NCBI GenBank assembly: GCA_001931875.2
Contig: MSJH02000799.1
Location: 186,001-250,000 of the forward strand
Source of the DNA: Byssochlamys sp. IMV 00236
Taxonomy: Eukaryota > Ascomycota > Eurotiomycetes > Eurotiales > Thermoascaceae
Direction of reading: 5' to 3'
Length of the DNA: 64,000 nucleotides
Shown: piece by piece, positions 21,403-29,081 of the stretch
How positions within the stretch are numbered: the stretch's first letter is position 1
How the letters are laid out: each line of letters starts with the position of its first letter
Program-made: the position numbers and the translations under genes
Notes under the pieces: model-generated
What the model saw: the letters and a program-made list of their open reading frames with translations, nothing else
Databases searched by the model: none
What the model was told of the DNA's origin: nothing

Positions 21403-22951
21403 AACGGACGTGTATGTCGGGAGACAAATGTCACCAGTATCCGAGTATTTATATTATAAACAAGACGACAACATCGGTAGTAGAAGATAACAATAGCAAA
21501 AGACAGCGCCAGCCCCGGATTTTAATTTAGATATATTTCAATCCACTAGTTATATCATATTCCAGACCCCGCGGGTCGGGTCTGGTCTGGTCTGTTCTAT
21601 TAATGATGGACAGAGTTGTACACTGTTTTCCCCGTATCTAACTTCTCAAACCGGCTGTGCCACGCGGCCAGTGGATCAGAGACGTCTCAGATATGGTTGT
21701 GTTTTCTTTCTTTTTTCCTGCTATTATTATTAACTAACTTGGCGGTAAGTATATCGCGATGTACCATGTCGATGGCGTGATGGGTACCTAAAGTATGGTA
21801 TAGGTTAGGTTCCCCACATACCTATCAGCGGGAGCTTCTTCCTCCACATCTCCGTCCTACACAGTATGCTTTCGCTCCTTGCGTTGAGTAGTTAACCTAT
21901 GTGTGTGACCAATGAGATAGGAGAGGTAGTAATGGCTTTTTGAGTACGGAGTAAGTATTTCAGATAAGATCTACGTTAGATACTTAGATATTTAGGTCCG
22001 GGAGGGTCGTTTGACAGATACATTAGGTACATAGGTAGATAGCCGATCCGGAATATATCAATCAATCAATCAGACGTAAGTCGAACATAACGAAGTTCAC
22101 GGGCTTCGCGCGAGTACAGTACATTTAAATCTGTACTAGTTACGAATCAATTAATGATGATAATAATAATAATGTTGGTATACGACGGACACTTACTTCA
22201 GCAAGGATTTATTATTCGTTGTGTCTTGTCTAAGCTAGCTCATTAGTTACCCCTATAATCTCTATCTGCAAGTCAGCATAAGTACGCAGGAGCGCCTATT
22301 AGTTGATACGGAAGAGAGAGCTCTCGATGAAATAATGAACGTGGCGAAGAAGTTAGATTCCTTATTCCCTAGCGGAGCAGCTACCTAATATATGCTAAAA
22401 TACATTTGACCTAATATGTAGTAGGGGTTGGCAGTAATACTGCCTAGCTACACTCTGTTTATAATTCCATTTGAAGCTATATGTAGTTTAGTTTAGTACT
22501 TTGTCTATTACTGCCTTTGCTTTATTAGCTATTATGCTAGTTATAGATAAAAAAAATAAGGGTTATTTATAAAGAATCAGGGAATTAATAATATTATACT
22601 ATGCCTCCTGGGCAAAAATAATGGTATTTCAAATGTATACCCGGGTCACATAATATTCCTATTATGGGTTAGTCTATATTTCCAAGTTAATGCTATCCGG
22701 ATACCTAGGTAGTTAGTAATAATAATGCATCCTACTGTAGGTTAGCTAGCTTAAGTACTTAAAGCTTCTTCTCCTTTCATGGTCCTTAGTTCTAACACCC
22801 TTCTACCCCCTCACTATAAATCTGTGATCTTCCTGTGTTCCTTTTATTTTACTTTTATATCTGCCCTACTTTACTCTCAGTGTTATCTATCATTTCTACT
22901 GCCCCCTCTTAACTTTCCTTTTCTCTTTCACTCACGACTCACTAGATCACC
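21403..22951. other. AT-rich intergenic island
   Basis: This region is rich in TA, TAATAA and TAGGTA words and has almost no open frames. It also holds the divergent promoters of the transporter and of the gene at 22952. The AT bias could reflect old repeat-induced point mutation of a repeat, but no paired copy exists in the window to compare. No gene is seen. Confidence 0.5.
22901..22934 (+). promoter_or_regulatory. Pyrimidine-rich leader before the Uma2-like gene
   Basis: The 34 bases are nearly all C and T (CCCCCTCTTAACTTTCCTTT and onward) and end 17 bp before the ATG at 22952. CT tracts in this position are common in fungal 5' leaders. The role is inferred from composition. Confidence 0.35.
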
Positions 22952-23902
22952 ATGACAGTGAAACAAGAACACGAGCTTCGCAGTCAGAACGAGCCTCCTA
23001 GGAGTGCTCCCACAGCCCAACAGCTGTTTTATCGCGTTAAGGAAGAGATTCTAGCTACGGCCGGTTCTGGATATCTCGAATATCACATTTCTAATCCTGG
23101 TATCGGCTGGCAAGTAGCCAGAAGTCTTGATTGCGACGGACAAGTTGAACGACGTTCAGTGCGACTCTCCTACGACTCAGTTGCGTATATCCTTTCCGTC
23201 AGGATGCCTACTGAATTCCATAATGCTCATCTAGCTTGGGCTCATCGCGAGTTCGCACTAAGTGTGTCTGGTGGCTTCTTTACCTTACAGGAGTATGATA
23301 CATTTATTTGCACTTCTGATACTAGTAAGTTTCTAGGTAGAATCTCATATATATATGACGTATTAATCACATTAATAGGCTTCGATAGTTTTTTGCCACC
23401 TTATCAGAACTCGTTTAAACAGCCAGATGGCTACTTTAAACCAGCGGGGGCGCCTTGTCCGACTGTCGTTTTCGAAACGGGATATTCTGAGTCCTATCCA
23501 CAGCTGGTCGCAGATCGAAATCTCTGGATAAACGGCACCACCGGGGTTAACGTTATTATCCTATTGAAATGGTCCCTAGTTAGGAATAGGACCGCCGTTA
23601 AAGGGTATATTGAAGGTTGGCATAGGAATATGCCAACCTGCCAGAGATTTGTAAGTACTAATCACTCTAGAAATATACCTATTATTTACAGACTTATAGA
23701 TCTAATATAATTATAGGATATTTTCTCAGCCCCTTCGCCAGGAACCCCGGCACAGACAATTACCCTTTATAGAAGGGACTTCTATCTTCCGGGTACGGTG
23801 CCTTTCGGGAGAAATCCTAATGATGTGTGGCGATGGTCTATAGATTCCCTCCGCCTCAAGGCGGCTCAGACAATCAGGGACTCCGGATACGTTCCTGCAT
23901 AG
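22952..23902 (+). CDS. Uma2/PD-(D/E)xK-like fungal protein of unknown role, 276 aa, three exons
   Basis: Exons are 22952-23324, 23379-23650 and 23717-23902. The first intron (54 nt, GTAAGT...TAATAG) is a multiple of three with no stop, so it reads through in an ORF scan. Removing it gives TSDTSFDSFLPPYQ. The second intron is 66 nt. The joined protein has KQPDGYFKP (Asp141), PTVVFETGYSES (Glu157), VADRNLWINGTTGVNVIILLKW (166-189) and a C-terminal segment with DVWRWSIDSLR. The order P-D, then hydrophobic-E-x-x-x-S-x-S, then a D/K-x-x-x-W helix and GV/hydrophobic strand resembles the Uma2 (DUF820) type of PD-(D/E)xK nuclease fold, which has many lineage-specific fungal relatives. The canonical ExK lysine is not obvious. 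Nuclease activity is therefore an inference only. It stands alone in an AT-rich island. Confidence 0.7.
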
Positions 23903-24222
23903 ACGTTCCCATGTGGCCTCTGGAAATGTTAGCTGGGAGATGGATCCAAGATTCGAGGCGTCTTATATCACGTTCTTCTGAACTTCTGCGAAACTCATAA
24001 TCCCCACGACTTCATTGAAGAAATGGTCATAATTCCATTGAAAAGTGGATCTCAATTGCGCACTGAACAAGTGCTACCTGGTACTGAAGAAGTGCCCCCC
24101 TCCAGCGATAAGCTCGCACCTCAACGTGGTGCTGGAGTCTAGTAGCCATGCCGGCGAAGCTAAGACGAGCTTAATTTATCTTTAGCCTCAAAAGTTGAAG
24201 GTTTAGCTAAAGTATTAGCACT

Positions 24223-24275
24223 AGAAGAAGAAGAAGAAGAAGAAGAAGAAGAAGAAGAAGAAGAAGAAGAAGAAA
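24223..24275 (+). repeat. (GAA)n microsatellite
   Basis: This is an almost pure run of about 17 GAA units. In one frame it would encode a poly-glutamate run preceded by about 18 open codons (LSLASKVEGLAKVLALE) and followed by KLTNITVRQHI and a stop. It may have come from a coding sequence, but no complete gene is present. Confidence 0.9.
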
Positions 24276-24913
24276 AACTAACTAATATAACAGTTCGGCA
24301 GCATATCTAGTAGATAAACCGTCGAATCCTAATAGCATAGAAGTGATAGTATAATTTAAATTCCCGGCTAATAGCTAGGTTACTTGCTTACTTAAATTAG
24401 ATCTAGGGGGATATTGACTAATCCTATACTGACTTTTGTAACACAAAGAACTTATATCTAAAGCACCTAGGCAGTTATATCCTATATTTGTAAGTTAACT
24501 GGAAGCTTAGGTGATACTTCAAATTCGCTAACTAGTTTCTCGACCAGTAAGAAGGAGCCTGCGGGAGATGACGTCTACGATAAAAAGTTGCCCTCCCACT
24601 CGGATACTTTCCCGTCGATTATTAACATACAACCAGTTAGTTATTATGGGATTCAGATAGATAGAATATTCAGATATTTGCCTAGTGACACGGCCAGTGA
24701 ATCCAAAAGAAAGATCAAAGCACCAGCTAAATCTGTCGGAATATTTTGGGCGGCACTCTCGGCGAGAATAGCGAACGGGTTCACTACGTTAGTCGGAATG
24801 ATTACAAATTTCCGGAGATATTGTAAGCCAAAGAAACACATCGATGTTCTTTCTTCTCTTTCCACTCGGAGGCAAATTCGAGGTTAACTTATATATATTA
24901 CCGGACCTTCTGT

Positions 24914-24920
24914 TATAAAA
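24914..24920 (+). promoter_or_regulatory. TATA box of the AsaB-like gene
   Basis: TATAAAA followed by GG lies about 316 bp upstream of the ATG at 25230. The in-frame open sequence starting at 24939 begins with TTG, not ATG, and would lie at or before the transcription start implied by this box. That supports 25230 as the translation start. Confidence 0.5.
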
Positions 24921-25229
24921 GGCTGGTAACTAGCATCCTTGGCTTTGAAATTTCGTCATACTGAAGCTTTCTATATTCTGGTTTCATCTTCAATATTAGA
25001 ATTCTCTACTACAACTGTGGCTACCTTTCGGACGCTGTTTAGATCGACGCTGCGCTCTGGAATAGAGCTCGCCGGTACTCCTCGCATCTCCCCGCTTCCG
25101 AAGCAACTACGGGTGATTTCTCCGTCTTGCCAATCCTCTTCGATTTATTCTCGTCGATATATCACCGACAGTGCTCTTGGCTCCGTGAGAGCTACACCTG
25201 GTCTTCTTCACCACACAAACACACGCAAC

Positions 25230-26111
25230 ATGGCTACGGCAACGTCAACGACCAATTCCACGACGCTGGCCGGCTCCACGTCTGATCCGAACTACGTCCC
25301 CCGCGGCCCCGTCGAGACGGAACTGACCTTCTTCGTCCCTCCCGCTGATGGCTCGGTGCCATTTAACTATGTCGAACAGCCGCCTGAGGGCGAGCCCGAG
25401 CGCAACTACGGCGAAGGGTTACAGAAGGTCCATTTGACCGACGTCCGCGGCCACGAGAGCGAATATAACCTCGACAAGGACGCCTTCCAAGTCCTCCAGA
25501 ACGTCCCGACGGCGACTACATACGAGACCTTCAACTCCGATGAAGAGGTCCAAAAGGTCTATTATCCCGAGGTGGAGAAGTTGCTCCTGGACAACGTCCC
25601 CGGCGCACACAGCGTCATTCTCTTCGACCACACCATCCGGCGACAAGATCCCAATGCTCCGCGCCAACCGGTGAATCGCGCGCACGTTGACCAGACCGTC
25701 AAAGCAGCAGAGGACCGTGTGCGGTTGCATGTCCAGGACCCCAAGAAGGCAGAGGAGTTGCTCAAGGGCCGCTATCGGATCATCAACGTCTGGCGGCCGT
25801 TGAACGGTGTCGTGCAGGGCTCTCCGCTAGCATTCGCATCTGCAGATTCGGTGGATCCGAACGATCTGGTCCCGATCCAGCATCGATACCCTCATCGCAC
25901 GGGAGAGATCATGGGCGTCAAGTACAACCCGAACCAGAAATGGATGTATCTGTCCGGTATGGATAACCACGAGCGGTTGTTCTTGAAGTGTTCCGATACC
26001 CAAGAAGGAGTCGCGCAGAGAGTGCCGCATACTGCTTTCACGGACCAGCGAACGCCGGTTGGCGCGAAACCGAGGGAGAGTATCGAAGTGAGAGCTTTGG
26101 TGTTTGGTTGA
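25230..26111 (+). CDS. AsaB/GA4-desaturase-like (CmcJ/NvfI-type) oxygenase, 293 aa
   Basis: This is a single-exon gene. The start is the first in-frame ATG, in good context (CAACATGGC); the frame extends about 290 bp further upstream but without an ATG. The protein has the features of the fungal hydroxylase/desaturase family named after AsaB and gibberellin GA4 desaturase: a short beta-rich N-part (ELTFFVPP, YNLDKDAF), VILFDHTIRR, the HxD pair RAHVDQT (His152, Asp154), RYRIINVWRPLNG, the MGVKYNPNQKWMYLSGM and ERLFLKCSD blocks, and PHTAFTDQR (His267) before ESIEVRALVFG. The H-D-H set is the expected Fe(II)/2-oxoglutarate facial triad. In family members the reaction is hydroxylation, desaturation or methoxylation-related oxidation of a secondary metabolite. 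Here the substrate is unknown because no backbone synthase is nearby. Confidence 0.85.
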   Translation: MATATSTTNSTTLAGSTSDPNYVPRGPVETELTFFVPPADGSVPFNYVEQPPEGEPERNYGEGLQKVHLTDVRGHESEYNLDKDAFQVLQNVPTATTYETFNSDEEVQKVYYPEVEKLLLDNVPGAHSVILFDHTIRRQDPNAPRQPVNRAHVDQTVKAAEDRVRLHVQDPKKAEELLKGRYRIINVWRPLNGVVQGSPLAFASADSVDPNDLVPIQHRYPHRTGEIMGVKYNPNQKWMYLSGMDNHERLFLKCSDTQEGVAQRVPHTAFTDQRTPVGAKPRESIEVRALVFG

Positions 26112-26664
26112 TTTTGGGTTGGTTGAAATGGAGCTGTTCATGCGGAAACCTGTTGCTGTTGAGATGTGTGTTAATTTAAATTGATACATGGATGATGAAT
26201 TCACGACACTCCCTTTTCGAATCAGCTCCTTCGTAGAGCTTCGTTTTGGAATATAATTGAATGCAATCATCCCCAACGGAAGATTGATGACCAAACTTAT
26301 GGTCTTTAGCATTCCGATCGATCCTCTCCAAGTTGTCTCAATGCATAGAGCCCGAGATGATCCAACTGAATCTATATGGCAGCAGGCTTTGCAATGATCT
26401 GTGCATTATTATCTACATCCCGGGAGAGAATCCCGAGCGATGAGCTAAATCACGTAAATGCCTGGCGGGGTTTGGTCTAGAACTTGGATTCGGAGAGCAG
26501 TGAATTTCAAGGAGCAACAATACCATTGAAGTACCAAAGAAGACCAGCTGGTTTCAAATGGCCAACAACACCGTTTCTTGCTAGTTACAATCGTTAAGCC
26601 AAAGATCAAATCTGCAAAAGATGATTGGAAGGAAGTAACAGCCGTTTGGATAGAGATTGTATAA

Positions 26665-26676
26665 TATCACGTGATA
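26665..26676. promoter_or_regulatory. Palindromic E-box TATCACGTGATA
   Basis: This is a perfect 12-bp palindrome with the CACGTG core bound by bHLH and bZIP-type regulators. It lies about 520 bp upstream of the hemerythrin-domain gene. Function is inferred from sequence only. Confidence 0.35.
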
Positions 26677-27061
26677 CCAACCGTAACAAGCGAATTGTGC
26701 TGCTTCAAGTTCTTGGTTCCATTCATACTGACGTACCGATCGCGACCAAGAAAACCTCGCCAAGTTGTGTCCTTTAACGGACAATGCTTCCCCAAGTATG
26801 GCACAGACAGTCAATTGACTTCGTCGTGTTTGTAAACAGGCCCGGGAGAACAGCCCAAGTGGCGTACTGATGAAGGAATGCTGACGTGAGGAATATGGTA
26901 TCTGGCAATTGGCATCCATAGCATGTGTCGAGTTTATCGAGATCTTCAAGCCCAGCAGTCAGTGGGCGATGGGGTAACCAATGGGATGGACCCTGTTTCC
27001 AACATCCTCATCATGATGTAGCTGGACATGGTTTTACTTACGCGGTGACGGTCGATTTGGG

Positions 27062-27067
27062 TATAAA
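27062..27067 (+). promoter_or_regulatory. TATA box of the hemerythrin gene
   Basis: TATAAA in the context GGGTATAAAGGAGGGG lies 126 bp before the ATG at 27193, a usual distance for a fungal TATA promoter. Confidence 0.5.
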
Positions 27068-27192
27068 GGAGGGGTTCACAAGAGAAGAGATACTGGATCG
27101 GACATTGCTGAGAAAAAGAAACCTGAATTGATTTAAGTTGTCGAAGGCCCCCTACCGTTTTCCCTTTATATCCATCTATCTATAATATCCTC

Positions 27193-27968
27193 ATGTTCTC
27201 ATCCAGTCTGTTGAGAACTTATATCTCCAAGCAGGCAACCAAGCCCGTCGCTTCCTGCATAGCAAATCCGACTCGTTCAGTGCGTTTCTTCGCCGCTGCA
27301 TCAGAAAACATGACGCCTCGCATTATGGACACCATTAAGCAGGATCACCGCGATCTGGAGGCTTACTATGACAAGATTATCAACTCCACAGACCCGGAAG
27401 AGCAGACGCGTTTCCAGAATCAGTTCACCTGGGAGCTAGCTCGTCACTCCCACGGAGAGGAATTGGTCGTCTATCCTGCATTCGAGAAGCACCTGAAAGA
27501 TGGCCATGCCATGGCAGAGAAGGATCGTGGAGAACATCAAACGGTAAGTCCTTCTCCAAGAGACGGTTATCTTGTATTCTTGGCTGGTGCAGGTGACAAG
27601 AACCAATACTGACGCGCGGGCAGGTCAAGGAAGAATTGAAGAAATTCCAGAACCTCCATGTATCGGATCCCGCATTTATCCCCACCATCAAGGCCCTGAT
27701 GCAGGATCTCGCTCAGCATATCAAAGAGGAGGAGACGCACGACCTCATCAAGCTCGAGGAGGCTCTGACTGCAGAGGAGAGCGAAGGGCTCTCGAAGCAA
27801 TTTGGCCGGATGAAGGCCCTCGTACCGTCTCGATCGCACCCCAGTGCTCCGAACAAGCCACCATTTGAGACCGCTGTCGGTCTCTTGATGGCGCCGATTG
27901 ATCATATTGCGGATTTCTTCCGCAAGTTCCCTGACAACACTGTTAGCCCGAACCCGTCTACGAAATAA
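27193..27968 (+). CDS. Hemerythrin HHE cation-binding domain protein, probably mitochondrial, 231 aa, two exons
   Basis: Exons are 27193-27543 and 27624-27968, separated by an 80-nt intron (GTAAGT...GGGCAG) in phase 0. The first about 37 residues are basic, Ser/Arg/Ala-rich and lack acidic residues, as in a mitochondrial presequence. From about residue 40 a four-helix HHE domain follows with the di-iron ligand pattern: IKQDHRDLEAYYD (His52), ARHSHGEELVVYPAFEKHL (His85, His87, Glu89/90), GEHQTVKEELKKF (His115) and AQHIKEEETHDLIKLEE. Such proteins bind a non-haem di-iron centre and act in oxygen, nitric-oxide or iron handling. The exact activity is not shown by sequence. A second internal Met (MTPRIMDTIK, residue 40) could give a cytosolic form. 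Confidence 0.88.
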
Positions 27969-29070
27969 AATGTGTATATATGATAACAGCTAGGCCTGTA
28001 ATAATGAGATATATGATGGTTACGTCCTTACTCACAGTAACAATGAGTTTCTGTTGATGGAGATACTGATGGTAGCGAGTCCTGTCAGGAAAATACAGGT
28101 GCCCAGGCAGGTGGTATACTCTATTTACCGAATCGGGGATAGTTAGTGGTGAAGCAGAACTCAAAGAATACCTGGCCCACCATGATAATCACGATGGATG
28201 GAATGAAAAAGTGATTTTCATTGTCCCCAAAGAACTCACGTGCTTAATAGAGATCAAGGGACAGGATAAGACCGTTGCTACGGCTGTCGTTGTGATCTAT
28301 CTTCGCGGGGCGCGTAGAGCGCCCATTTTCGGCCCCAGGTTGGCAATTATAGATTTAGTGACTTGTCGCCAGTCAATCTTGGAGTCGCCTCGTCAATCAA
28401 TTGGTGCAGATAGCGCCCACAAACTCTGACTCTATTAATGCGACTGATTTCACTGGTATTCCGCCTGAAATCATAGGTGTGGTACTTTTGTGAGGCACAC
28501 CTGCGTCAGATCAGGGCGCTTAGGTTAGAGGGCACTATCACCATACAGAGGCAGCGATTCTGTCTGCTTGATTCAAGCGAAACAAAATAACTCGATCGAG
28601 CAGTCTGCAGCAGTGGCATCTAGGTTCGTTGTTTGAATCTGCATTGGTTGATTACGCCCTGATTATTTGGAATCTCTAGCCCAACTACATACATACGATC
28701 GCTACATACGTACCTAACGGTCGCGTCCTTCCCTTCCTGGTTCGAATGTGGTCCTGGTATCAGACCAGACTCGCAAGATATACATTGGACTTATAATCAC
28801 GGAAATCATATCGAATAGCTCCTTTGTATACATTTTCTGTCTTTGTTCGGATACTCTTTCAAGTACGTCCTTGCTGACCTTGCCTCGTTTCTATCGCCAG
28901 CTGCTGATATTCGAGTTCAGCGGTTGAATTCCACGCAATTCTGGCGCGAAGACGGACCGTTCATTATTCGTTTCCCGCGAACTCGATAGTTTAACGCTGC
29001 ACGCTCAGTCGACCGGGTATTTTGCTGCACGGCTACCATACACCGGATAGCATGTCGACCACCAGCTACA
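27969..29070. other. Intergenic region and 5' leader of the DUF3433 gene
   Basis: No gene is seen. The end of the stretch is the promoter and leader of the large membrane protein at 29071 and includes a short overlapping upstream reading frame (29052-29081). Confidence 0.55.
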
Positions 29071-29081
29071 ATGGCCTCTGA
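29052..29081 (+). promoter_or_regulatory. Upstream ORF overlapping the DUF3433 start codon
   Basis: ATG at 29052 opens a nine-residue frame (MSTTSYNGL) that ends with TGA at 29079-29081. It thus runs past the main start at 29071 in another frame. Ribosomes that use the first ATG cannot simply reinitiate at the main one, so this arrangement would lower translation of the main frame unless the uATG is skipped or excluded from the transcript. Confidence 0.4.

Larger units (their letters stand above)
23903..25229. other. Repeat-bearing intergenic region
   Basis: The segment after the stop at 23902 is moderately GC-rich up to about 24150 and may be a decayed coding piece. A GAA microsatellite follows at 24223-24275, then an AT-rich part. 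An open frame of 99 codons at 24588-24887 has no recognisable content. The promoter of the AsaB-like gene occupies the end. Confidence 0.5.
26112..27192. other. Intergenic region
   Basis: No gene is seen in this 1.1-kb spacer between two plus-strand genes. It contains a 12-bp palindrome with a CACGTG core at 26665-26676 and the TATA box of the hemerythrin gene at 27062. Confidence 0.55.

Noticed and set aside
24588..24887. 99-codon open frame upstream of the AsaB-like gene
   Set aside because: There is no domain, no good start context and it lies in AT-rich spacer.
24939..25229. N-terminal extension of the AsaB-like protein
   Set aside because: The extended frame opens with TTG, not ATG, and lies right after the TATA box at 24914, so it is leader and not coding.
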